DNA of 20,283 bases from a bacterium (GTDB lineage Bacteria; JAMCPX01): the NCBI GenBank assembly GCA_021789095.1, contig JAJYJX010000019.1, positions 1 to 20,283 of the forward strand. Reading direction: 5' to 3'. The notes beneath the pieces are model-generated. The model was given only the letters and a program-made list of their open reading frames with translations, ran no database searches and had not been told where the DNA came from. Positions 1 to 7,158 of this stretch are shown here, in pieces. Position numbers and translations under genes: made by a program. Position 1 is the first letter of the stretch, and each line of letters opens with the position of its first letter.

Positions 1-379
1 GTATGTACGGACCTCTTATCCCAGCTTTTACAAGCAATTCCCGAAGCTCTTTTACGACCTCCTGGGCTGTTCTCGGTTTTGGTCCTGGATCACTCCAGCC
101 ATACCCTGCCCTGTCGTAAGAACATACCGTTGTCGTCTTTGAAATCTCCGGCTGGACAAGGCTCCAGTCAAGGGAATAGCCTGCAAGGCCTGCTTCAAGG
201 ATCACAACAGGATTTCCCCTGCCTGTGCAATCAATGTGCATTTTGTGGCCGTCTACGTCTATGAGCTTCCCCGGGGGCGGGTATTTGTAATGTTCATCAG
301 CATAGGTTTTATTGGCAAGAATACCTGCACATACCAGGGGAAACCCTGCTATCAAAATCCATGTCTTCAATCTTCCCAT
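1..379 (-). CDS. Alpha/beta hydrolase, N-terminal part (cut by window edge)
   Basis: This is the first 126 codons of a gene that runs off the left edge. The product starts MGRLKTWILIAGF, has one hydrophobic segment (about residues 7-23) with a possible signal peptidase site after NKTYA, and then shows the usual start of an alpha/beta hydrolase fold: GKLIDVDGHKMHI, then VVILEAGLAGYSLDWS (oxyanion-hole strand and loop), then VCSYDRAGYGWSD (the conserved YDRxGxGxS segment), then a helix like those before the nucleophile elbow. The GxSxG nucleophile and the Asp/His of the triad lie outside the window, so substrate cannot be guessed. The start at 379 is preferred over an ATG at 385 because AAGGAGG (386-392) sits 6 bases upstream of it and abuts the other. 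It is divergent from the protease gene to its right. It is probably exported or membrane-anchored. Confidence 0.85.
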   Translation of the reverse strand, partial: MGRLKTWILIAGFPLVCAGILANKTYADEHYKYPPPGKLIDVDGHKMHIDCTGRGNPVVILEAGLAGYSLDWSLVQPEISKTTTVCSYDRAGYGWSDPGPKPRTAQEVVKELRELLVKAGIRGPYI

Positions 380-385
380 TTTCAT

Positions 386-392
386 CCTCCTT
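386..392 (-). promoter_or_regulatory. Ribosome binding site of the hydrolase gene
   Basis: The minus strand reads AAGGAGG here, a perfect Shine-Dalgarno core. It lies 6 bases before the ATG at 379 and directly touches the ATG at 385, so it selects the downstream ATG. Confidence 0.75.
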
Positions 393-496
393 GCTTGCAG
401 ACACTTAAAATAAATCAGAACGTTATATTGTAATTTTAAAACAGTATGCTCAAACCGTCTGTCGAGTCAAATAATGACCGCATGTTTGTGCATCTC

Positions 497-525
497 TTGT
501 CTTTTCAAAAAAGAAGCGTTATGAT
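497..525 (+). promoter_or_regulatory. Sigma70-type promoter of the ctpA operon
   Basis: TTGTCT (497-502, four of six matches to the -35 consensus) and TATGAT (520-525, five of six matches to the -10) are separated by exactly 17 bases. Transcription would start near 532, leaving a leader of about 25 bases before the ATG at 557. It is the only convincing promoter pair I find on this strand before the six-gene run. The rest of the 386-556 intergenic region is AT-rich and must also hold the divergent hydrolase promoter; no clear -35/-10 pair stood out for it. Confidence 0.6.
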
Positions 526-546
526 ATTACATAAATAAATATTCAT

Positions 547-551
547 GGAGG
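547..551 (+). promoter_or_regulatory. Ribosome binding site deciding the ctpA start
   Basis: GGAGG at 547-551 is 5 bases before the ATG at 557. An in-frame ATG at 545 overlaps this site and has no Shine-Dalgarno sequence of its own, so 557 is the likely start, which also puts the positively charged MKPKTIK directly before the hydrophobic segment. Confidence 0.75.
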
Positions 552-556
552 AACGG

Positions 557-1882
557 ATGAAACCTAAAACCATTAAGAGCTGGTGGATATTGTTGCTTAT
601 TGTCGCGGTAACATCAGCTTTTGCAGCTACGGTTGTAACGACCAAAGATCACGCGAAAAATGTGGAAAACAGATATGAAGAACTTGGCCTGTTTACATCT
701 GTTCTGAACAAGGTACAAAAGGATTACGTTGAACCTGTCGGTACACAGAAACTCATATACGGTGCATTGAAGGGTATGGTCAGTTCACTTGACCCGCACT
801 CGAGCTTTATGACACCCGATGAGTACAAAGACATGCAAATAAGCACGCAGGGTCAATTTGGCGGTGTCGGCATGACCATAACGCTCAAGGACGGGATCCT
901 TACGGTTATAGCCCCCATAGAAGATACCCCTGCTGCAAAGGCAGGCATAAAGGCGGGTGATAAGATCATCCTCATAGACAACAAACCGACAAGGGACCTC
1001 ACACTCGAGCAGGACTTAAACATGATCCGCGGACCAAGCGGCACAAAGGTCAAGATAACGGTCATACGTGAAGGCTTGAAAGAGCCTAAAACGTTTGTGC
1101 TTACAAGAGAAATCATAAAAATCAAGAGTGTAAGGTACAACGTTATCGACGGACATTATGGATACGTGAGAATCATACAGTTCCAGGAAACAACAAACAG
1201 CGAACTGCAAAAAGCCCTGGACGATATTCACAAAAAAACAGGCAACAATATTTATGGGTTGATCATCGATCTCAGGAATAACCCCGGGGGACTGCTGAAT
1301 CAGGCAGTCGACGTCGCTTCACATTTTATAAAGAGCGGCATGATAGTCTATACAAAGGGCAGGCTCCCGGATCAGCAGCTTAAGTTTCTCTCGGACGGCA
1401 AACGTGTAGAACCTGATTATCCCATAGTAGCGCTCATCAACGGAGGTACTGCAAGTGCTTCCGAGATCGTTGCAGGCGCACTGCAGGACCATAAAAGGGC
1501 AATAATAATCGGTACGCCCAGTTTCGGGAAAGGCTCCGTTCAGACAATCATCCCGCTTGATGACGGCTCTGCACTGCGTCTTACAACCGCACTGTACTAT
1601 ACACCGAACGGCAGGTCCATCCAGGCTGAGGGCATACAGCCGAATATCACCATGCATGAGGAAAAGGTTGTAGAAGAGGAATCCCAGAATATATTCGGGG
1701 TAAAGGAAAAAGATCTTGAGGGGCATTTCCCGGCGCAGAACAACATAAAACAGGACAAAACAAAGGAAAGCTCTGCAACCGAGGAGTTACTGAGAGACAA
1801 CGAGATAAAGCGTGCCCTTGATATACTCAAGGGAATATACATGTACTCAAATGTCAATGGAGGAGCTACCGTTAAAAACTGA
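557..1882 (+). CDS. ctpA: C-terminal processing protease, S41A family (CtpA)
   Basis: This is a 441-residue serine protease that trims or degrades proteins from the C-terminal end in the periplasm or cell envelope. Order of parts: an N-terminal hydrophobic segment (residues 9-27, MKPKTIKSWWILLLIVAV) with a possible signal peptidase site at SAFA, a helical linker containing SLDPHSSFM, a PDZ domain (about 90-170, with GQFGGVGM and the AGIKAGDKI core) and the S41 catalytic domain. The Ser/Lys dyad is visible: Ser300 in GGTASASEI and Lys325 in SFGKGSVQ, with Gln329 four residues on; the 25-residue spacing is that known from Tsp/Prc. The C-terminal tail with EKDLEGHF is common in bacterial CtpA proteins. 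It overlaps the next gene by one base (TGATG), which suggests coupled translation. Partner adaptors and substrates cannot be read from the sequence. Confidence 0.95.
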   Translation: MKPKTIKSWWILLLIVAVTSAFAATVVTTKDHAKNVENRYEELGLFTSVLNKVQKDYVEPVGTQKLIYGALKGMVSSLDPHSSFMTPDEYKDMQISTQGQFGGVGMTITLKDGILTVIAPIEDTPAAKAGIKAGDKIILIDNKPTRDLTLEQDLNMIRGPSGTKVKITVIREGLKEPKTFVLTREIIKIKSVRYNVIDGHYGYVRIIQFQETTNSELQKALDDIHKKTGNNIYGLIIDLRNNPGGLLNQAVDVASHFIKSGMIVYTKGRLPDQQLKFLSDGKRVEPDYPIVALINGGTASASEIVAGALQDHKRAIIIGTPSFGKGSVQTIIPLDDGSALRLTTALYYTPNGRSIQAEGIQPNITMHEEKVVEEESQNIFGVKEKDLEGHFPAQNNIKQDKTKESSATEELLRDNEIKRALDILKGIYMYSNVNGGATVKN

Positions 1883-2199
1883 TGAAATGGTTTAATAAAT
1901 CCTTATTGATATTGATCGTAGCACTCTGTTTATACGCTGTATTTTCACACGGCGGATTATATGACTTGTGGCAGTTGAAAACCAATATTTCACAAACAGA
2001 GGCAAAGAAAAATCAGTTAATACAGGAACGCGATAATTTCGCAGAACAGATAAGTTTATTGCAGACCAGCAATTTTTACGCCGAAAAGATAGCACGAGAG
2101 GAGCTGGGCATGGCAAGAAAAAACGAGATTGTAGTATATTTCAAAAAGGACAACAGCAAGGCTCCAGGCGGTCCCGCAGCAGATTCTAAAGAAAAATAG
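1882..2199 (+). CDS. ftsB: FtsB/DivIC-type septum formation protein
   Basis: This 105-residue bitopic protein has a short cytoplasmic start (MKWFNK), one membrane segment (about 6-22), a heptad-rich coiled coil (about 27-62) and then the family signature REELGM (72-77) followed by ARKNEIVVYF. This is the layout of FtsB/DivIC proteins, which form the FtsQLB complex that links early divisome assembly to activation of septal peptidoglycan synthesis. The last 18 residues (KKDNSKAPGG onward) are low in complexity and probably disordered. FtsB and DivIC cannot be separated on sequence alone, so the symbol is provisional. The start codon shares its A with the ctpA stop; the nearest purine-rich stretch (GGAGGAG, 1859-1865) is too far for a normal Shine-Dalgarno, so translation probably depends on coupling to ctpA. 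Confidence 0.85.
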   Translation: MKWFNKSLLILIVALCLYAVFSHGGLYDLWQLKTNISQTEAKKNQLIQERDNFAEQISLLQTSNFYAEKIAREELGMARKNEIVVYFKKDNSKAPGGPAADSKEK

Positions 2200-2221
2200 A
2201 CCAACATAAAATGACCGTAAG

Positions 2222-4315
2222 ATGTTAAATCTGAAAAACAAGCAGATAGCCGTTATTGCACTATTTATTATATTGCTTGCGACTGCTTCCGGCGGCTATG
2301 TGCTCGGGGTAGGTATAAGCAGCGATTACACCAGCATACTCTTCCTGTCATTGATAGCCGTATTGTTTATCATGTCAGTTATGATCTACCTGTTAATGCA
2401 GATACCGCAGAGCATTAAAAATATCCTGCTCTCCCTTCTGATTGTAGCATCTTACATAATAATGCTCGACTATATTGAGAATACCTTCAAATTCAACGCC
2501 AACTCTTCCATCTACCTTGTATTCAGCCTTATCACCATGATTTTTGGTTTAACGGAAGGCTTGACCTCCGTTATCTATGGCGCTGTACTGTTTTTTCTGA
2601 AAGCCTATACATATTCCAGGCCATTTGAGCGGTACATATTCTACATCATGGTTTCCTTTTTTGCAGTCATAACCATAGGACTTATCATGGCTTACGAGAA
2701 AAAGATCCTGCAAAGACTGCGCAACAAAATTTCAACCCTGCAGGAAGCACCTATAGAATTCAGCATAAAACCCGGCAGCGGGAATGAGTCAATACAGTAT
2801 TCTGAAATCATATCCGATGATGGATTAAAAAAAGAGAAAAACAGGCTTATGACAATGCTGAATGAAAGGCTTTACGGTATAGTTGAAACCATCCGATCAA
2901 CAATACATCCTTTCACTGTAATACTTTATCTTATGGACAATAATATGAACTTAAAAGGCAGGGAGATACTGTCAAACAGCGAATGGATAGATATGGACAG
3001 GCCTCTGAAAGCAGATGATACCTACATAGGCTGGATACTAAAAAACAAGAAGAGCCTTTTACTGAACGAAATAAAGGACGAGATCAAGGACATACCGTAC
3101 TATACGCGCAATGAAGGCATAAAATCCTTCATGGCCGTCCCTGCCCTAAAGGACAATGATATAATCGGCGTAATCTGCGTAGACAGCCTTGAAGTCCAGG
3201 CATTCACGGATGAGCATGTCAAACTTCTGTCCGTTATAACCAACCAGATTATAGACCTTCTGGATAATATAGAACTGCAGTACAAGCTGCGCTACGATAT
3301 GCATGAAAAAGGTGCGATGTACACCTTTGTGAGGACCCTGTCGCACTTTATAAATGCATCGGAGATAGGAGAAACGGCCCTGAGGGAAATAATAAGAATA
3401 ACAGGCGCAAATGCAGGCATCTTTGCAATCAAGAACGAAAGCAGGACCTTTGATGTAGTTACAACGTACAATATAAACCGGGATCTCTCCGGCAAAAGCT
3501 TTTTCCTGGATACCGCACCCATACATGACGGTATACTGGAAAGCCAATTCTCGTCCGCAAACCAGGTCTCAACATCGCAGATAAAATTGCTTTATCCCGC
3601 ATTGCACAACCTTTATGAACCAGACAAAGCACTGAAATACACCGCTATAATATCACTGCGTGGAAAGACCGAAGAAGTGGGTATGGTGGTTTTGTTCATG
3701 GATAACACACTCAATAAAAGAATCAGCATAATCCTGGATACTCTCATAAACCAGGTTTCCATTTCATTGTACAACTCTATCCTGTTCAACAAACTTGGCA
3801 AACTGGCCACGACCGACGGCCTTACGGGCCTGCACAACCACAGGCATTTCCAGGAATACATAGACGTTGAGGTAAAGGAAGCGCTCAGATACAGGAAACC
3901 GCTTACGTTGTTCATGATTGATATAGATCATTTTAAAATATTAAACGACACCTACGGGCATCCAAAAGGCGACAGGGTCTTAAAGAAGCTTTCGGACGTC
4001 ATCATGCAGTCAATGAGGGACGTTGACTACGCGGCAAGATACGGCGGAGAGGAATTCAGTATAGTTTTACCAAGTACCGACGTAAAAGGCGCATACAAAA
4101 TAGCAGAGCGATTGAGAAAGAAAGTCGAGGCAGTATCAATAGATAACGGTAGTTCAGCGATAAAATTCACCATCAGCATAGGTATATCGGGCATACCTGA
4201 AGACGCCGGAAACAAGCAGGATCTCATATCGCACGCTGATGAAGCGCTTTATCTGTCCAAAGAAAATGGTAGGAATCAGACTACAATTTATGGTAATATC
4301 CGGTCAAAGGAGTAA
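2222..4315 (+). CDS. Membrane GAF-GAF-GGDEF diguanylate cyclase
   Basis: This 697-residue protein is predicted to make cyclic di-GMP from two GTP at the inner membrane. The N-terminal 160 residues hold about five hydrophobic segments (8-30, 37-60, 66-82, 96-126, 136-157). Two GAF-like sensory domains follow (about 190-345 and 365-520; the first contains SFMAVPALKDNDIIGVICVD, a typical GAF core). The C-terminal GGDEF domain (about 527-691) has TTDGLTGLHNHRHF, the metal-binding MIDIDHFK and the active-site motif RYGGEEF (GGEEF at 608-612). The product-inhibition I-site RxxD is intact (R599-D602, five residues before GGEEF), so feedback control is expected. No EAL or HD-GYP domain is present. 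The start has only a weak Shine-Dalgarno; a five-codon ORF starting at 2211 overlaps it. The ligand of the GAF or membrane part cannot be told. Confidence 0.93.
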   Translation: MLNLKNKQIAVIALFIILLATASGGYVLGVGISSDYTSILFLSLIAVLFIMSVMIYLLMQIPQSIKNILLSLLIVASYIIMLDYIENTFKFNANSSIYLVFSLITMIFGLTEGLTSVIYGAVLFFLKAYTYSRPFERYIFYIMVSFFAVITIGLIMAYEKKILQRLRNKISTLQEAPIEFSIKPGSGNESIQYSEIISDDGLKKEKNRLMTMLNERLYGIVETIRSTIHPFTVILYLMDNNMNLKGREILSNSEWIDMDRPLKADDTYIGWILKNKKSLLLNEIKDEIKDIPYYTRNEGIKSFMAVPALKDNDIIGVICVDSLEVQAFTDEHVKLLSVITNQIIDLLDNIELQYKLRYDMHEKGAMYTFVRTLSHFINASEIGETALREIIRITGANAGIFAIKNESRTFDVVTTYNINRDLSGKSFFLDTAPIHDGILESQFSSANQVSTSQIKLLYPALHNLYEPDKALKYTAIISLRGKTEEVGMVVLFMDNTLNKRISIILDTLINQVSISLYNSILFNKLGKLATTDGLTGLHNHRHFQEYIDVEVKEALRYRKPLTLFMIDIDHFKILNDTYGHPKGDRVLKKLSDVIMQSMRDVDYAARYGGEEFSIVLPSTDVKGAYKIAERLRKKVEAVSIDNGSSAIKFTISIGISGIPEDAGNKQDLISHADEALYLSKENGRNQTTIYGNIRSKE

Positions 4316-4321
4316 TCCATT

Positions 4322-5041
4322 ATGAAGAAACTGGGTGTAAATGTAGATCACATAGCTACCGTAAGGCAGGCCAGGAAAACAAACGAGCCTGATCCTGTAA
4401 GTGCGATAAGCCTGATAGAGCTTGCAGGTGCCGACAGCATAGTAATGCATCTGAGAGAAGACAGGAGGCACACTCAAGACAGGGACATCGAGCTTGCGAG
4501 AAAGATCGTCAGAACAAAACTGAACATGGAAATGGCGCCTACCCAGGAGATGATAAAGACGGCACTTGATATAAAGCCGGATATAGTAACGCTTGTTCCC
4601 GAGCGCAGGGAAGAACTTACGACCGAAGGCGGACTGGAGGTTGCACTGAACCTGGAATCGTTCAAGAAATACGCACGATTGTTCCATGATGCGGATATCA
4701 TAGTAAGTCTCTTCATAGATCCGGATCTTGACCAGGTAAAGGCTGCTCACAGGGCCGGCGCTGATGTGATCGAGATAAGCACTGCACGGTACAGTGAATC
4801 AAAAACGAGGCAGGAACTGGAAACAAACATCCAGCAGATAGTAAATGCCGTCATAACCGCTGAAAAATTAAAGCTTGGTGTAGCAGCAGGACACGGCCTT
4901 ACGTACATAAACATAGAACCTCTAACCAGGATAGACTCCATAACGGAATATAACATAGGACATTCCATCATAGCCCGGGCTGTTTTTACAGGCATTGAGC
5001 GGGCCGTAAGGGAGATGAAGGAAAAGATCAATGTAAGGTAA
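4322..5041 (+). CDS. pdxJ: Pyridoxine 5'-phosphate synthase
   Basis: PdxJ condenses 3-amino-2-oxopropyl phosphate with 1-deoxy-D-xylulose 5-phosphate to give pyridoxine 5'-phosphate, the ring-closing step of the DXP-dependent vitamin B6 pathway. The 239-residue product matches the family from end to end: GVNVDHIATVRQAR at the start, MHLREDRRH (His43), NMEMAPT (Glu70), LVPERREELTTEGGL, SLFIDPD and AAGHGLTYINI (His191). His43, Glu70 and His191 correspond to the catalytic His45, Glu72 and His193 of the E. coli enzyme. The gene is 6 bases after the cyclase stop and has a good ribosome site (AAAGGAG ending 9 bases before the ATG). The presence of pdxJ implies the organism makes B6 by the PdxA/PdxJ route rather than PdxS/PdxT. 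Confidence 0.97.
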   Translation: MKKLGVNVDHIATVRQARKTNEPDPVSAISLIELAGADSIVMHLREDRRHTQDRDIELARKIVRTKLNMEMAPTQEMIKTALDIKPDIVTLVPERREELTTEGGLEVALNLESFKKYARLFHDADIIVSLFIDPDLDQVKAAHRAGADVIEISTARYSESKTRQELETNIQQIVNAVITAEKLKLGVAAGHGLTYINIEPLTRIDSITEYNIGHSIIARAVFTGIERAVREMKEKINVR

Positions 5042-5054
5042 TGGGACCTGATAT

Positions 5055-5495
5055 ATGGCAGGAAAACCTCGAAACACGAAAGCTTTAATAAGCCTTCTCA
5101 AGAAATATTTCAGCGCGCGCAAAGACATTGCAATGAGTTTTATTTTTGGTTCGGCAGCTGCGGGAAGGCTCAGGGAAGATTCGGATATAGATATAGGCGT
5201 ATACTTCAGGCCGAAAACAGGCAGGATAGAAATAGAGGAGGCCGGTATAAAATATGAGACTGACGGTCTTTGGCTCGATCTCGAAAGGATCGCCGGGCGG
5301 GAGGTCGATCTCATAGTCTTGAACAGGGCACCGGCAACAATTGCAGAAAGTGCAATCAGTGGATTGCCTGTTTTAATAAAAGACAGAAGACTATTTATTG
5401 AATTCATGCTCCGTACAACTGCTATTGCAGAAGATTTCAGGAGTTTTATAGAAGATTATTGGGCATTGAAAAATGAGATGGAAAACAGGATATGA
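5055..5495 (+). CDS. mntA: MNT-domain nucleotidyltransferase antitoxin (MntA type)
   Basis: This 146-residue protein is a minimal nucleotidyltransferase. It has the defining GSX10DXD motif: Gly32-Ser33 followed by Asp44 and Asp46 (FGSAAAGRLREDSDIDIGVY), and a likely third metal-binding Asp at 85 (REVDLIVLN). In type VII toxin-antitoxin pairs the MNT protein neutralises its HEPN partner by transferring AMP groups from ATP to a tyrosine in the toxin's RNase motif. All catalytic residues are present, so it should be active. The gene starts 13 bases after pdxJ with a poor ribosome site and overlaps the toxin gene by four bases (ATGA). Other MNT proteins modify other targets, but the overlapping HEPN gene makes the antitoxin role the best reading. 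Confidence 0.88.
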   Translation: MAGKPRNTKALISLLKKYFSARKDIAMSFIFGSAAAGRLREDSDIDIGVYFRPKTGRIEIEEAGIKYETDGLWLDLERIAGREVDLIVLNRAPATIAESAISGLPVLIKDRRLFIEFMLRTTAIAEDFRSFIEDYWALKNEMENRI

Positions 5496-5923
5496 GGATC
5501 GAAAGAGCAGACAAAGAGAGACTGATAAAACTTACAGATTTTCTGGAAAGAGAACTCGTGGATTTTCCGAAATTTAAAAACCTTTCATGGAATGAATATC
5601 AAAACGACAACGATAAGAGAAGGAACGTCGAGAGATGGGTCGAGAACATTGTCAATTCGTCGATAGATATAGCGAAGATCATCCTTGCAACAGACAGGGT
5701 CAAGATACCGCAAACGTACAGGGACATCCTTCACAATCTGGGAGCAACACATTATTTCAAAGGGGGCCTTGCAAAAAAGCTTTCTGGCTGGGCAAAGCTG
5801 AGAAACATAGTTACCCACGAATATCTTGATATCAGATGGGACAGTATCAAAGAATTCATCGAAGAGTCCGAACCCGTGTACCTTGGGTTTGTAAAGATAA
5901 TAAAGAAAGATATTTTAAAGTAA
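5492..5923 (+). CDS. hepT: HepT-family HEPN ribonuclease toxin
   Basis: This 143-residue all-helical protein is a HepT (DUF86-like) toxin. The HEPN RNase motif RX4HXY is intact: Arg104, His109 and Tyr111 in KLRNIVTHEYLDI. Known HepT toxins cut RNA, tRNA in some studied cases, and are silenced when the partner MNT enzyme AMPylates the motif tyrosine; Tyr111 is the predicted site here. An internal GATHYFKGGLAKKLSGW segment before the motif fits the helix that lines the active-site cleft. The ATG lies within the antitoxin stop (ATGA), so toxin translation is coupled to the antitoxin. It ends 8 bp from the stop of the convergent acyl-CoA dehydrogenase gene, with no terminator visible between them. 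Confidence 0.88.
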   Translation: MRIERADKERLIKLTDFLERELVDFPKFKNLSWNEYQNDNDKRRNVERWVENIVNSSIDIAKIILATDRVKIPQTYRDILHNLGATHYFKGGLAKKLSGWAKLRNIVTHEYLDIRWDSIKEFIEESEPVYLGFVKIIKKDILK

Positions 5924-5931
5924 ACGATTAA

Positions 5932-7077
5932 CTACAGTCCCATCTGCTTGCCTATGATCTCCTTCATGATCTCCGTGGTACCGGCAAATATGGTCTGGAC
6001 GCGCGCATCAAGGTACGCCTGTGCAATGGGGTATTCCATCATGTACCCGTAACCGCCGAAGAACTGCAGGCACTGATCGATTGTTCTCTTGAGCATTTCC
6101 GTGACCCACCATTTGGACATGCATGTTTCTTTTATAATGTTGACACCCGCAATATGCTCCTGGATCAGCCTGTCAACAAATGTCCTTCCAATCTCTATTT
6201 CCGTTGCCATCTCAACCAGCCTGAAACGCGTATTCTGGAACTTTGATATGGGCTTACCGAAAGCAGTCCTTGTCTTGGTATACTCAATTGTTCCTTCAAG
6301 TGCCTTTTCAGCTCCCGCCTGCGCTGCTATAGCACTCACGAGCCTTTCCTGCTGCAGCTTCTGCATAAGCTGGAAAAATCCCTCACCCTCCCCACCAAGC
6401 AGGTTCTTTACCGGCACTTTACAGTCAGAGAAATACATCTCTGATGTGTCTTGTGATTTCATGCCTATCTTTTCAAGTTTTTTTCCTTTTTCAAATCCTG
6501 GTGTTTTATCTTCCACCACAATGAGGCTCATGCCCGTGTAAGGGGGATCCGCTTGGGGGTTAGTCTTGCATGCGACAACAACAAGGTCGCAGACCTGCCC
6601 GTTCGATATAAAAGTCTTCTGTCCGTTTACTATATAGTAATCGCCGTCTCTTACAGCGGTGGTCTTTATTGCCTGGAGGTCGCTGCCGGTACCCGGTTCT
6701 GTCATTGCTACTGCCGTTACTATGTCACCGCTCACACAACCTGGCAGCCACCTCTGTTTTTGCTCTTCATTTCCGAATGTAGCAATGTAAGGAACAACAA
6801 TATCGCTGTGAAGGTTAATGGCAAAGCCTGATTCCATGATATTTGCTAACTCCTCCATAATGACTGCCGAGTACAGAAAATTCACGCCTGAACCTCCGTA
6901 TTTCTCTTCAACCCACGGGCACAGGTACCCTGCACTGCCTGCCTTCTTCCACACATCTCTTGAAACAATGCCGTTCTTTTTCCATTCCGCTTGGTGCGGA
7001 ACAACCTCGCGCTCAAGAAACTTTTTGAAGCCCTGCCTGAAGATTTCGTGCTCCTCGCTGAAAATCTTTCTCTCCAT
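5932..7077 (-). CDS. Acyl-CoA dehydrogenase
   Basis: This 381-residue flavoprotein oxidises an acyl-CoA to the trans-2-enoyl-CoA and passes electrons to ETF. It has the three-part family fold: helical N-domain, beta domain with AMTEPGTGSD and YIVNGQKTFISNG, and helical C-domain with TRTAFGKPI and FGGYGYMMEYP near the end. At the position of the medium-chain catalytic glutamate there is alanine (IFAGTTEI, Ala365), while KLQQERL carries Glu244, the place where isovaleryl- and long-chain acyl-CoA dehydrogenases hold the base. That points to a branched- or long-chain substrate, by analogy only. The start at 7077 is chosen because GGAGG (7086-7090) lies 8 bases upstream; the longer reading from 7110 lacks a ribosome site and adds 11 residues foreign to the family. 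It is separated by 81 bp from the transporter gene upstream. Confidence 0.93.
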   Translation of the reverse strand: MERKIFSEEHEIFRQGFKKFLEREVVPHQAEWKKNGIVSRDVWKKAGSAGYLCPWVEEKYGGSGVNFLYSAVIMEELANIMESGFAINLHSDIVVPYIATFGNEEQKQRWLPGCVSGDIVTAVAMTEPGTGSDLQAIKTTAVRDGDYYIVNGQKTFISNGQVCDLVVVACKTNPQADPPYTGMSLIVVEDKTPGFEKGKKLEKIGMKSQDTSEMYFSDCKVPVKNLLGGEGEGFFQLMQKLQQERLVSAIAAQAGAEKALEGTIEYTKTRTAFGKPISKFQNTRFRLVEMATEIEIGRTFVDRLIQEHIAGVNIIKETCMSKWWVTEMLKRTIDQCLQFFGGYGYMMEYPIAQAYLDARVQTIFAGTTEIMKEIIGKQMGL

Positions 7078-7085
7078 TGTGTATG

Positions 7086-7090
7086 CCTCC
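7086..7090 (-). promoter_or_regulatory. Ribosome binding site deciding the acyl-CoA dehydrogenase start
   Basis: The minus strand reads GGGAGG here, 8 bases before the ATG at 7077. It overrules the upstream in-frame ATG at 7110. Confidence 0.7.
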
Positions 7091-7158
7091 CTTTTTGACA
7101 AATATATCAAATTTCGGCCAATAAGGAAACAATATCAAAATAAAAGTTCATGCCGTTT

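Noticed and set aside
310-379. Lipoprotein signal in the alpha/beta hydrolase (Cys in PLVCAG)
   Set aside because: The residue before the cysteine is valine, not Gly/Ala/Ser, so it is not a canonical lipobox; a plain signal peptide or anchor fits better.
545-556. In-frame ATG at 545 as the ctpA start
   Set aside because: The GGAGG ribosome site overlaps it and is correctly placed for the ATG at 557, which also gives a normal signal-peptide start.
2211-2228. Five-codon ORF overlapping the cyclase start as a regulatory leader peptide
   Set aside because: Too short and without a ribosome site; probably chance.
7078-7110. In-frame ATG at 7110 as the acyl-CoA dehydrogenase start
   Set aside because: No ribosome site before it, 11 extra residues with no family match, and a good GGAGG in front of the ATG at 7077.
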